Below the pieces are notes generated by a model that worked only from the letters and a program-made list of their open reading frames with translations, did no database searches and was not told the origin of the DNA. From assembly GCF_000215975.1 (NCBI RefSeq), contig NC_015682.1:558001-622000 (forward strand): a stretch of 64,000 nucleotides of DNA, in the 5' to 3' direction. The stretch comes from Thermodesulfobacterium geofontis OPF15 (lineage in GTDB: Bacteria > Desulfobacterota > Thermodesulfobacteria > Thermodesulfobacteriales > Thermodesulfobacteriaceae). Position numbers and translations under genes: made by a program. This document shows, in pieces, positions 15,724-23,876 of this stretch. Position 1 is the first letter of the stretch. Each line of letters begins with the position of its first letter.

Positions 15724-16896
15724 ATGTTTAACAAAAAACTATTTTATATAGGATTTATTTATTTTTTCTCTGGGCTTCCTTTTGGTTTTTTTTATACTTT
15801 TATTCCTGTATTCTTTAGAAGTGAAGGAATAGATTTAAAAACTATAGGACTTTTTTCTATAGCAGGATTACCTTGGAGTTTAAGACTTCTTTTTGCTCCC
15901 TTCATAGATAGATATTTTTACAAAAGTTTTTGGATGGGACTTTCTCTTATAGGAATTTCTATAAGCATTTTTGCACTTTCTTTTTTTACTCCTGCTACAG
16001 TGGGCTTTTTTATATTTTTATTTTTTCTTACTTTCTTTTCCACACTTTTTGATACAGCTTCTGACGGATTTGTTGTAGAATGGATTCCTTCAGAGATTCT
16101 GGGCAAAGCTAACGGAATTCGTATTTCAGCCTATAGAATATCTCTCATAATTTTTGGAGGAGGAATTGTAGCCATAAGTCATTATTTGGGATTCAAAATT
16201 ATTTTTTACATATTAAGTTTAATAACCTTTTTAAGTGGTATTTTTTTAATCTTTAATTCCTTTTTAAAAGTCTCTTCTAAAAAAGTCTCAATATCTTTTA
16301 CTTCTCAGTTTATAGAACCTTTAAAAGAAATATTAAAAAGAGATAGGGTCTTTTTGCTTCTTTTTTTTGTCCTCACCTATAAAATAGGGGATGCTTTGCT
16401 TGGTGCTATGGTTTATCCATTTTGGGTAGACAGAGGTTTTAACAGACTTGAAATTGGGCTTATTTCCGGAACTTTGGGAAGTGTTTTTACTATTTTAGGG
16501 TCTCTTTTAGGTGGTTACTTAACAAGTCTTTGGTCTATTAAAAATTCTCTCCTTATTTTAGGCTTTTTCCAGTCCTTTTCTAATCTTGGGTATACTATCG
16601 CTTCTTTACCTTATTTACCAAAGGAAACTGTTTATTTTGCTTCTTTTTTCGAAAGCTTTAGTGGGGGGCTTGGAACTGCTGCTTTTCTTACGTTTCTTAC
16701 TAATCTTTGTAAAAGAGAATTTTCTTCCACCCAATATGCAGTTTTTTCAACTTTATTTAATTTATCCCTTACTTTTTCAAGAACTTTCTCAGGATATGGA
16801 GTAAGTTATTTAGGATATACCTATTTTTTTCTTATAACTTTTTTTATCTCTTTACCACCACTTTTTCTTATTTTCTGGATAATAAAAGATAATTAA
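15724..16896 (+). CDS. AmpG-like major facilitator transporter
   Basis: 390 aa with about twelve membrane segments. The N-terminus FSGLPFGFFYTFIPVFFRSEG, with GLPWSLRLLFAPFIDR after it, is typical of the PAT/AmpG branch, which imports muropeptides (AmpG) or acetyl-CoA-like solutes. With an outer membrane present, muropeptide recycling is plausible, but the substrate is not proven. TATAAT is present at about 15701, but its -35 is weak and no ribosome binding site is visible. The stop is two bases from the stop of the convergent hydrolase gene. Confidence 0.8.
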   Translation: MFNKKLFYIGFIYFFSGLPFGFFYTFIPVFFRSEGIDLKTIGLFSIAGLPWSLRLLFAPFIDRYFYKSFWMGLSLIGISISIFALSFFTPATVGFFIFLFFLTFFSTLFDTASDGFVVEWIPSEILGKANGIRISAYRISLIIFGGGIVAISHYLGFKIIFYILSLITFLSGIFLIFNSFLKVSSKKVSISFTSQFIEPLKEILKRDRVFLLLFFVLTYKIGDALLGAMVYPFWVDRGFNRLEIGLISGTLGSVFTILGSLLGGYLTSLWSIKNSLLILGFFQSFSNLGYTIASLPYLPKETVYFASFFESFSGGLGTAAFLTFLTNLCKREFSSTQYAVFSTLFNLSLTFSRTFSGYGVSYLGYTYFFLITFFISLPPLFLIFWIIKDN

Positions 16897-16898
16897 AA

Positions 16899-17462
16899 TC
16901 ATTTTACCAGCTCTAAAATTTTCTTAAACTCAGGGGTTCCTGCTCTTTTTAAGATTTGAAAAACAAGGGTTTCTGTGGTAGTTAAAATTCCACCAGCAGA
17001 TTTGATTAAATCAAGTCCCGTTTCCCAATCAAGCTTTCTTCTACTACAGACTGCATCTTTTGGAACAAAAACTATATAATCTCTTTTAATTAAATCTGCA
17101 GCAGTTTGCCATACACATACATGGGTTTCTATTCCAGTTAAAATTACTTTTTTTCTGTCTTTATATTCATTAAGTTTTTTTTCAAAAACTGGTTCTAAAA
17201 GGGAATTAAAAGTAATTTTTTCAATAGGCTCGTATGAAGGAAGTGCCTTTTTAATCACTTCTACAGTTTGTCCTAATCCTTTGGGATACTGTTCTGTAAG
17301 AATAATAGGAATATTGAAAATTTTAGCTGTTTCAATCAAAATCAAATTATTTTTAATTACCCCCTTTACCACATCTTCATCCATTGCCTTTATAAGCTTT
17401 TCTTGAATATCAGTTATTATAATTAAAGTTTCTTCAGCATTAATTAAAAATTTTTCAAGCAT
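16899..17462 (-). CDS. Isochorismatase-family cysteine hydrolase
   Basis: 187 aa, the usual size. The expected catalytic residues are Asp18 (ITDIQEKL), a lysine near 82 (PIEKITFN) and Cys116 in GIETHVCVWQTA, where the family's cis-peptide precedes the cysteine. Relatives of the YcaC type hydrolyse amides or C-C/ether bonds of small molecules; the substrate is unknown. It follows ruvA by 2 nt and is therefore probably part of the yebC-ruvC-ruvA transcript. Confidence 0.85.
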   Translation of the reverse strand: MLEKFLINAEETLIIITDIQEKLIKAMDEDVVKGVIKNNLILIETAKIFNIPIILTEQYPKGLGQTVEVIKKALPSYEPIEKITFNSLLEPVFEKKLNEYKDRKKVILTGIETHVCVWQTAADLIKRDYIVFVPKDAVCSRRKLDWETGLDLIKSAGGILTTTETLVFQILKRAGTPEFKKILELVK

Positions 17463-17464
17463 TT

Positions 17465-18094
17465 TTAATCTCCTGCAAAGGTTTCTTCTTTTAATTTAGG
17501 GGAAAATTTTTTTAAGGCTTTTTTTACCAAGGTATCTAATGTATCAGTTTCTTCAAAAACTTCATATAAAACCTTTTCTACCTCTTTGCTTTGAAAACCC
17601 AAACTCATGAGACAGCTTTTTGCTTCCTCAAGAATAATTTCTTTTTCCGGAGGAATTATTATACCCTTTTGAGAGGGTTTTAAAAAAAGCCCTTTTAATT
17701 CTAAATAAAGTTTTTCTGCTCTTTTAGGACCAATTCCGGGAACTTTTGAAAGTTCACTTATTTTTTTATTAAGAATTATATCTCTTAAAATTTCGGGAGA
17801 AAATACAGAAAGAAGATTTAAAGCTAATTTAGGCCCCATTTTAGAAAGGGTGGTTAATTTTATAAATAATTCTCTTTCCTCTTTAGTAATAAATCCATAT
17901 ATCTCTATATATTCATTCTTCCTTAATATAGGTACTACAAAAAAGAGGGCTTCTCTTTCTAAAAAGTTCTCTTTAACAAGGCTTACAAGATTTAAAGGGA
18001 TAAAAATTTCCCAAAAAATAAACTGATTACTTTGTAAGACCAGTTTATTAGGTGGATTTATTTCTTTAACAATACCTTTAAGTTGATAAAGCAT
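17465..18094 (-). CDS. ruvA: Holliday junction DNA helicase subunit RuvA
   Basis: Binds four-way DNA junctions and loads RuvB for branch migration. 209 aa, with an N-terminal OB domain (GIVKEI..LVLQ), two helix-hairpin-helix motifs (LSKMGPKLALNLL and VPGIGPKRAEKLY) and the C-terminal RuvB-contact domain (EAKSCLMSLGFQSKEVEKVL). It overlaps the end of ruvC by 17 nt. ruvB is not in this window. Confidence 0.95.
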   Translation of the reverse strand: MLYQLKGIVKEINPPNKLVLQSNQFIFWEIFIPLNLVSLVKENFLEREALFFVVPILRKNEYIEIYGFITKEERELFIKLTTLSKMGPKLALNLLSVFSPEILRDIILNKKISELSKVPGIGPKRAEKLYLELKGLFLKPSQKGIIIPPEKEIILEEAKSCLMSLGFQSKEVEKVLYEVFEETDTLDTLVKKALKKFSPKLKEETFAGD

Positions 18095-18587
18095 TTTGGC
18101 TATTTATCTCCAGGGCTAAAATTAAAGCAATTGCTAAGGCATCAATTTTATGAGGATCTGGATTTAAATCAAATTGGTACTTTATTAAGCCTTCTTTAAA
18201 AAAGAGATTTAAAATATGAAAAATTTCTTCTTTTTCAGCTTTTCCATATTGGGTTAAAAATTTTTTAATTTCTAAGGGATTAAGGAATTTTACAGGAATA
18301 TTATAAAGTCCTGCTATAAGTAAAGCAATTGCTTGAGCTTGAGAAAGTCTACTTCCTGCTTTAGAATAGGTTTTAGTAAAAGTTTCTTCTATTCCTATTA
18401 TATCTGGTTTAGAATCTTTTATAAAATCTTTTAAATTATTGAAAAGATAAGCGAGCTTTTCTGTTACATTTTTACATTTTTTGGTATTTAAGGTTTGCCA
18501 ATCTTTTAGTTCATAATAATCATTTTTGATTTCAAGAAGTGCATAGGCTAAATTATTAATACCAGGATCTATTCCTAAAATTTTCAT
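18078..18587 (-). CDS. ruvC: Holliday junction resolvase RuvC
   Basis: Cuts Holliday junctions symmetrically. 169 aa with the RNase-H-like fold: Asp7 in GIDPG, Glu67/68 in GIEETF, and a final DPHKIDALAIAL block. At the third acidic position of the Escherichia coli enzyme there is His146, followed by Asp149; the Thermus thermophilus enzyme also uses His here, so the site is probably intact. It overlaps the yebC stop by 4 nt. Confidence 0.95.
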   Translation of the reverse strand: MKILGIDPGINNLAYALLEIKNDYYELKDWQTLNTKKCKNVTEKLAYLFNNLKDFIKDSKPDIIGIEETFTKTYSKAGSRLSQAQAIALLIAGLYNIPVKFLNPLEIKKFLTQYGKAEKEEIFHILNLFFKEGLIKYQFDLNPDPHKIDALAIALILALEINSQNALST

Positions 18588-19333
18588 TTATTTAAGGCTT
18601 CCATAATTCTTTCAGGAATATCAAAATTAGCATAAACTTGCTGAACATCATCTAAATCATCAAGGGCTTCCATAAGCTTAAGAAGGTTATTTGCTGTAGC
18701 TTCATCTTCAACAGGAACTATGGTTTTTGGAACCATAGTAACTTTAGCAGAAATTATCTCAATTCCAGCATCTTCTAAAGCTTTTTTAATTTCTTCAAAT
18801 TGAGAGGGATCTGTAATAACTTCTATTTCACTTTCATATTCTTTTGTATCTTCAGCTCCTTTTTCTATAGCAATTTCTAATACTTTTTCTTCTTCTTTTT
18901 TTGGAACAACTATAAGTCCTTTTTGTTCAAATAAATAGGATACTGCTCCTGGTTCAGCAAGGTTTCCTCCGTATTTATTAAAAAGGTGTCTTAATTCAGA
19001 AACGGTCCGTTTTCTATTATCAGTTATAGCACTAATAAGTATTGCTACTCCCCCTGGTCCATATCCTTCAAAAAATGCTTCTTCATATTGGGTTCCTTCT
19101 TCTAAACCGAGGGCTTTTTTGATAGCCCTTTCTATATTTTCCTTAGGCATATTAGCAGCTCTTGCTGCTTGAATAGCAGCTCTTAGACGAGGATTAAGTT
19201 CGGGGTCTCCGCTTCCACCAGTTTTTACTGCTACAATAATTTCTCTTATTAGTTTAGTAAAAAGTTGTCCTCTTTTAGCATCTTGAGCTGCTTTTTTTCT
19301 TTTAATTTGTGCCCAATGAGAATGTCCTGCCAT
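18584..19333 (-). CDS. yebC: YebC/PmpR-family regulator or translation factor
   Basis: 249 aa. The start MAGHSHWAQIKRKKAAQDAKRG, the NMPKENIERAIKKALG segment and EGYGPGGVAILI are diagnostic for the family. Members have been described as DNA-binding regulators, and recently YebC proteins have been linked to easing ribosome stalling at proline runs. It heads the yebC-ruvC-ruvA operon, a frequent arrangement. A strong AAGGAG precedes the ATG and lies in a 12-bp palindrome. Confidence 0.95.
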   Translation of the reverse strand: MAGHSHWAQIKRKKAAQDAKRGQLFTKLIREIIVAVKTGGSGDPELNPRLRAAIQAARAANMPKENIERAIKKALGLEEGTQYEEAFFEGYGPGGVAILISAITDNRKRTVSELRHLFNKYGGNLAEPGAVSYLFEQKGLIVVPKKEEEKVLEIAIEKGAEDTKEYESEIEVITDPSQFEEIKKALEDAGIEIISAKVTMVPKTIVPVEDEATANNLLKLMEALDDLDDVQQVYANFDIPERIMEALNK

Positions 19334-19342
19334 GAGACTACT

Positions 19343-19354
19343 CCTTAGCTAAGG
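19343..19354 (-). promoter_or_regulatory. Perfect 12-bp palindrome at the yebC ribosome binding site
   Basis: CCTTAGCTAAGG is self-complementary and its right end supplies the AAGG of the yebC ribosome binding site. It lies in the predicted leader, about 14 nt downstream of the likely transcription start. It could be a protein-binding site or a small mRNA structure; function is not known. Confidence 0.4.
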
Positions 19355-19374
19355 TATTTAGGGCTTTTAAATTA

Positions 19375-19402
19375 AGTATAACAAGTCTTGTAAAAAATTC
19401 AA
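19375..19402 (-). promoter_or_regulatory. Promoter of the yebC-ruvC-ruvA operon
   Basis: On the minus strand TTGAAT (19397-19402) and TATACT (19375-19380) are 16 nt apart, matching a sigma-70 promoter. The leader would be about 35 nt. Confidence 0.55.
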
Positions 19403-19431
19403 ACTTTATTAGAATATTATTTAAAAATAAA

Positions 19432-19516
19432 GCCGAGGTGGCGGAACTGGAAGACGCGGCGGACTCAAAATCCGCTGGAGGTTAACTCCGTGCGGGTTCG
19501 ACTCCCGCCCTCGGCA
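19432..19516 (+). tRNA. tRNA-Leu (anticodon CAA)
   Basis: An 85-nt class II tRNA. Acceptor GCCGAGG pairs with CCTCGGC at 19509-19515; the anticodon stem GCGGA/TCCGC holds the loop CTCAAAA with anticodon CAA; a long variable arm (GGAGGTTAACTCC) and the T arm GCGGGTTCGACTCCCGC follow. CCA is not encoded. It lies on the opposite strand to both neighbours. Confidence 0.95.
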
Positions 19517-19520
19517 TTTT

Positions 19521-20600
19521 TTAAATCTTAATTACAAATTTTTTAGTTTTTTTATTCCAATAGATAAAAAGAAACCATATAAAAAGAATACTCATGATAA
19601 ATATGAAACTTCCTAAATAGGTTAAATATTCTGGTAAATAAACCCTTTCTCCAAGATAACCCTTTTCCCAAATATTTATTTTATCTAAGTAACATCTTAA
19701 TCCCCAATTACTTAAACCAAAAAAGATAATTACTACAAGTAATTTAATCTGTCCTTCCCCAAGTTTCCATAAACTACTTAAAGCACAGCTATCAGCTAAG
19801 ATCATTCCTAAACCAAATAGAATGCCTCCAATAAAAGAACCCAATACAAAAGTAGGAAGAATATAAAAATAGGGATCTTGAATTTTTAATAATTTAAAAG
19901 AAAAAATTCCCGCAGTAGTTAAAAATAAACTTAAAATAAAGCTAATACTTATCAAAGTTTCTCCAGAAATAAAAGGTTCTCGAAGAGCCTTTGCCATACA
20001 TAATTTACTTCTTTGAATAACAACCCCTGCTATAGTAGAAAATAAAAGAACTTTCCCTAAAATTAAATTTCTTTCGTTTTCCTTTAAAAATAGAGAGAAT
20101 ATTTTCCCAAAGATAATAAATAGGGCAACCATTCCTATAATAGGTCCTAATTTTTTAATATGAATATTAATTCCCCCTTTTGAAGGAAATTTTTCTGTTT
20201 CCCAGATTAGATATTTTAAACCTAACAGAGTCCCTGTAATTAATCCCGCAAACATAGTAAGTCCACTTGCTGAAAGATTAGCAGTAGCTATATAAAATCC
20301 TCCTATATTATCTCCAAGTGCAAAAGAAGAGCCAATTCCCATTAGAATTCCTGCTAAAAGAGCTTTAAAAATTTCAAACTTTGGAGGTATTTTAATTCCA
20401 AATTCCTGAGAAAAGCAAGAAGAAATAAAGGCACCTCCTAAGATTCCCCAAACAATAAAGCCGGAGTAAGAAGTCCAATTTCCAAAATTTCTTAATCCTT
20501 CAGAAATTTCTAAAGGGATTCCATAAAATTGTAAAAGAAGTGCAAAAAAACCGAGAAAAATCCCTCCTATGATAGGATTCCACTTTGATAAAAAATTCAT
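19521..20600 (-). CDS. YeeE/YedE-family (TsuA-like) sulfur compound transporter
   Basis: 359 aa, about nine to ten membrane segments, built as two related halves. The second half has RSKLCMAKALRE (Cys201) and GLGMILADSCALSS (Cys272), positions that correspond to the thiosulfate relay cysteines of TsuA. The matching motif of the first half is GIGSSFALGDNIGG, with Asp97 where Cys is expected. Family members carry thiosulfate or other sulfur/selenium species across the inner membrane. No TusA-like gene is adjacent. It is transcribed after the dehydrogenase gene, with a gap of 30 nt. Confidence 0.82.
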   Translation of the reverse strand: MNFLSKWNPIIGGIFLGFFALLLQFYGIPLEISEGLRNFGNWTSYSGFIVWGILGGAFISSCFSQEFGIKIPPKFEIFKALLAGILMGIGSSFALGDNIGGFYIATANLSASGLTMFAGLITGTLLGLKYLIWETEKFPSKGGINIHIKKLGPIIGMVALFIIFGKIFSLFLKENERNLILGKVLLFSTIAGVVIQRSKLCMAKALREPFISGETLISISFILSLFLTTAGIFSFKLLKIQDPYFYILPTFVLGSFIGGILFGLGMILADSCALSSLWKLGEGQIKLLVVIIFFGLSNWGLRCYLDKINIWEKGYLGERVYLPEYLTYLGSFIFIMSILFIWFLFIYWNKKTKKFVIKI

Positions 20601-20630
20601 CTTCCCCTCCTATTTTTTAATTGTTCGGGC

Positions 20631-21482
20631 TTAATAAAATTGAAAATTTTTTAAAACTTGGTATATTGCTGAAAAATCTTTATCTTTTAATCCCATCTTA
20701 ACTCCAAGTTTGTAAATTTCTTTTACTAAAGCTCCTTCTAAAGATATACCTGAAAACTTTTGATAAAGCTCACTTGCATAATTAAGGTCTTTTATTAAAT
20801 TTTCTAAAGAAAAATGAGGGGTAAAATTTTCTCTTAAAAGCGCCTCTTTTTTAACTTTTAAAACATAAGAATTTCCTGCTCCGTTTTCTAAAACCTCTAA
20901 AAGCTCCTCTTTAGAAAATCCTATTTTTTCTCCCAAAACCAAAGCAGAAGCTAAAGCTTCCATAAAAAGAGCTAATAAAAAGTTGTTAATTAACTTAGCT
21001 TGGGTAGCTTTTCCAGGAGTTTGAAAATAAATTAGCTTTTGAGCTAAAATTTCTAAAAGGGGCTTTACTTTTTCAAAAGGCTCTTTTTCTCCACTTACAA
21101 GTATGGTAAGTTGTCCTTTTTCTGCAGGAATAATACTTCCTAAAACAGGACATTCTAAATAAAACCCACCCCAGTCTTTAACAAACTGATGAAACTCTAA
21201 AACCTTAGAAAACTGATTAGTAGAGGTATCAATTATAATTCTATTTTTAAGAAAGGAACTCCCCTTTTTTAAAACCTCTTCTACAGCCTGACTGTCTTTA
21301 ATACATAGAAAAATTATCTTTTCATTTTTAAAAAGTTCTTCTAAAGTCTCTACATAAGGTAATCCTAAGGTTTTTGCCTTTTCTATGGAACGGTTCCAGA
21401 GATTAACTTTTATCCCTTGAGAAGAAAGTCTTTTTACCATAGCGCTTCCTAAAAGACCAAGTCCTACAAATCCTACTTTCAT
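20631..21482 (-). CDS. NAD(P)-dependent beta-hydroxyacid dehydrogenase (HIBADH family)
   Basis: 283 aa, normal for 3-hydroxyisobutyrate dehydrogenase/glyoxylate reductase relatives. The Rossmann motif is GFVGLGLLGSAM, the substrate loop is CPVLGSIIPAEKGQL, and the catalytic lysine lies in ATQAKLINNFLL. Substrates include 3-hydroxyisobutyrate, succinic semialdehyde and tartronate semialdehyde; none is favoured by context. AGGAGGCATC precedes the ATG. Confidence 0.87.
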   Translation of the reverse strand: MKVGFVGLGLLGSAMVKRLSSQGIKVNLWNRSIEKAKTLGLPYVETLEELFKNEKIIFLCIKDSQAVEEVLKKGSSFLKNRIIIDTSTNQFSKVLEFHQFVKDWGGFYLECPVLGSIIPAEKGQLTILVSGEKEPFEKVKPLLEILAQKLIYFQTPGKATQAKLINNFLLALFMEALASALVLGEKIGFSKEELLEVLENGAGNSYVLKVKKEALLRENFTPHFSLENLIKDLNYASELYQKFSGISLEGALVKEIYKLGVKMGLKDKDFSAIYQVLKNFQFY

Positions 21483-21710
21483 TTATGATGCCTCCTATTA
21501 TTTTTAAGTTAAAGTTAATATTATATTATAAGCAAATCGAAGGTTCAACACAAAATTAAGCCTTTTTATTCTTTATGCCATTTAGGTAAGCAGAAGAAAA
21601 AACTATTAATTAAAGCTCTCAGAAGAACTTATGAAACTGAAATTAATTAAATCAAAACTAAACAGGAAATTTGGCTATGCAAACTTTATACCCCAAATAG
21701 GACACTATTA
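21483..21710. other. Gap of 228 bases with a possible decayed coding stretch
   Basis: No RNA gene or clear promoter was found. On the plus strand one frame reads PFYSLCHLGKQKKKLLIKALRR and continues past one TAA, with protein-like composition but no start codon. It may be a decayed gene, but I cannot name a family and chance is not excluded. Confidence 0.25.
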
Positions 21711-22652
21711 TTATTTTCTTCTATCTATGAAATAACTACTTCCTTCTATAGATTTAGCTACCTTTTTTACTTCTGCTGCTCTTGCCGAAATTTCTCCTAT
21801 GTGCTTGAATTTGCCTTTCCAGATAGGTACAATAGCTATAGAAATTGAGGGAAGAGGGATTCGAGAAACCTCCCCAGTTCTGTTAACAGAAATAAAATAA
21901 CCTCTTTCCAGATCCTTTCTATCTAAAAAAGAAGGGACAAGTAAGTTAAAACGTTTTATAATTTCCTTAGAAACTGTTTCAGCTTTTTCTAAAGGTACAA
22001 TAAATACAAAGTCATCTCCTCCTATGTGACCAACAAAATAATCTTCTTTAGAAAGTTCGGAAAGGGTATTAACAATTATTCTTGCTAAATTTTTAATCAT
22101 TTCATCTCCCTGGAAAAAACCATAAATATCATTATAAGTTTTGAAGTTATCTAAATCTACATATGCTATTGCATAAGGTTTTGGACTTTCCATAAGTCTT
22201 TCTATCGTCTTTGTAATAGAGAGATTTCCAGGAAGACCAGTTAAAGGATTATTATCTGAAATCCTGTTAAGTTTTTCAAAGGCATATTCAATTCTAAGAT
22301 AAGTCTCCCTTACATCATTATTACTTAAAATAATAAAATCATCTGTCCAGGAAGCAAGGGAAAGTAGAAGTTCAAATTCCATTTTATCAAGAATTAAAAT
22401 TAGAGGAATATTTATTAAATTAAAATTTTTTCTTATTTCTATAATTTCTTTTAATCCCTCTTTATTTTTAGGGTAATAGTATAAAACTAAAGATGGAGGA
22501 TTAAAAAAAAAGGCATTTAAGAATTTTTTAAAATCATAAAAAGATTTTAAGGAGTATTTGTCTTTTAAATAGGCTTTAAGTGAATTTTTCCAATCTCTTA
22601 GAAATTTATTTTTTTTTAAAAAAGCGTATATAGTTTTTTTTTGAGAAGCCAT
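21711..22652 (-). CDS. GGDEF-domain protein, probable diguanylate cyclase
   Basis: 313 aa. The C-terminal GGDEF domain starts at NPLTGLPGN (about 135-143) and carries the signature GGDDF at 211-215, an accepted active-site variant for making cyclic di-GMP. The RxxD inhibitory site before it is not recognisable. Residues 1-130 resemble a receiver domain in layout, but I see no phospho-acceptor Asp pocket, so it may be a pseudo-receiver. The gene follows the HDOD gene by 2 nt and ends the operon starting at trpC. Confidence 0.82.
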   Translation of the reverse strand: MASQKKTIYAFLKKNKFLRDWKNSLKAYLKDKYSLKSFYDFKKFLNAFFFNPPSLVLYYYPKNKEGLKEIIEIRKNFNLINIPLILILDKMEFELLLSLASWTDDFIILSNNDVRETYLRIEYAFEKLNRISDNNPLTGLPGNLSITKTIERLMESPKPYAIAYVDLDNFKTYNDIYGFFQGDEMIKNLARIIVNTLSELSKEDYFVGHIGGDDFVFIVPLEKAETVSKEIIKRFNLLVPSFLDRKDLERGYFISVNRTGEVSRIPLPSISIAIVPIWKGKFKHIGEISARAAEVKKVAKSIEGSSYFIDRRK

Positions 22653-22654
22653 AC

Positions 22655-23527
22655 CTAAGTATTCAATTCCATTTCTCTTTTTAGTTCTTCGGTAAAAAAT
22701 TTTAATTCATAAAGTCTTGGTTCTAATTTAAAAAAGATATCTTTTATTTCAAAGAGATTTAGTTTTAAAGTTTTTAAAGCCTTTTCTTGCAAAGGTGGTA
22801 CTTTTCTATATAAAGAACTACCATATCCTCTTACATGTATTAAAATATCTGAGAGATGAACTACAGCTGCCTCTTTTTTAAATTCCTTTGCTTTTTCAAA
22901 TTCATGATGAGCATCTACTGCTTCAACGAGTCTATCAGGTAAATTCCAGGTTTTCATAATAAAGCTTCCCATCTCTGCATGATCAATTCCGAGAATTTCT
23001 TTTTCAGCTTGGAGAGGGTCTTTACCATTTTTTGTTAGTTCTAATATTTTTTCATATTCTTCTTTAAAACTTACTTTTTGTATAATTCTCCCCAAATCAT
23101 GAAGAAGCCCGGCTGTAGCAACTTCTTGTGGTTCTTTTAATCCCACTTTTTCTGCTAAAATTCTTGAACAAGCAGCAACTCCAATGGAGTGTTCCCAAAG
23201 TCCTACGTCTTCTTTATAAATAATCTCAAAAATAGAAGAAGTTAGGATTAAAACTTTAACTACATTTATTCCAAGAAGCATAAGGGCATTCTGGACTGTA
23301 CTTACCTTTTTAGGGAAACCATAAAAAGCAGAGTTTGCTAATCTTAAAATTTTAGAGGTAATAACTTGATCCTTTTCTATTAAGTTTGCAATTTGGTGAA
23401 TAGAAGTTTTTTCATCTTCAATCATTAAATTAAGTCTTTGAACAATAGGAGGAAGGGTAGGAAGCCCTTCTAATTTTTTAAGTTTTTTCTTAACAGATTT
23501 TCTTTTTTCTAAGGGATCTAAATTCAT
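22655..23527 (-). CDS. HDOD-domain signalling protein
   Basis: 290 aa. The HDOD domain begins with LEGLPTLPPIVQRLN and continues through ITSKILRLANSAFYGFPKKV and the family's ALMLLGINVVKVLIL. An HD-like core follows (GLLHDLGRI, GIDHAEMGS, VDAHHEF). HDOD proteins regulate two-component or cyclic di-GMP pathways without clear catalysis, though the histidines here leave that open. It lies directly between a small domain protein and a GGDEF protein with no gaps, so a shared signalling unit is likely. Confidence 0.85.
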   Translation of the reverse strand: MNLDPLEKRKSVKKKLKKLEGLPTLPPIVQRLNLMIEDEKTSIHQIANLIEKDQVITSKILRLANSAFYGFPKKVSTVQNALMLLGINVVKVLILTSSIFEIIYKEDVGLWEHSIGVAACSRILAEKVGLKEPQEVATAGLLHDLGRIIQKVSFKEEYEKILELTKNGKDPLQAEKEILGIDHAEMGSFIMKTWNLPDRLVEAVDAHHEFEKAKEFKKEAAVVHLSDILIHVRGYGSSLYRKVPPLQEKALKTLKLNLFEIKDIFFKLEPRLYELKFFTEELKREMELNT

Positions 23528-23866
23528 TTAATTTTCAGTTTGAGTACTTTCGGTACTCTCTAATTTTTTGTCCTTCTCTTCTAAAAATTCTCTAAAAATT
23601 CTCTTTATCTCAAGAAGATTTTCATCAGTTATCCCCTCAAATCTTTCTTCTAATTCTTTTAACTCTTCTTCTAAGGTTTTTTCCCAGGGTAGTTTAACAG
23701 GATTACCCTCTACGGTGATAAAACTTACTCCAAATTCTTCAAATTTTCTAATATGTTCTTCTGTTAATTCTACTCCCTTTCCACAAAGAACCCTTCCATT
23801 TGCGTCAATTACCTCTTCATAGGTTTTCATACCAGGTCTTATATAGGATAAGGGTAATCTTTGCAT
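23528..23866 (-). CDS. Small protein resembling the DUF3391-type domain of HD-GYP proteins
   Basis: 112 aa. The first 60 residues (LPLSYIRPGMKTYEEVIDANGR, then a short GVELTEEHIRKFEEFGVSFITV run) have the beta-rich layout seen in front of HD-GYP phosphodiesterases. The remaining half is acidic and helical (about 62-112). Here it is a separate gene immediately before the HDOD gene, as if an HD-GYP-like protein had been split or never fused. The exact role is unknown. Confidence 0.65.
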   Translation of the reverse strand: MQRLPLSYIRPGMKTYEEVIDANGRVLCGKGVELTEEHIRKFEEFGVSFITVEGNPVKLPWEKTLEEELKELEERFEGITDENLLEIKRIFREFLEEKDKKLESTESTQTEN

Positions 23867-23876
23867 ATTTAGTCCT

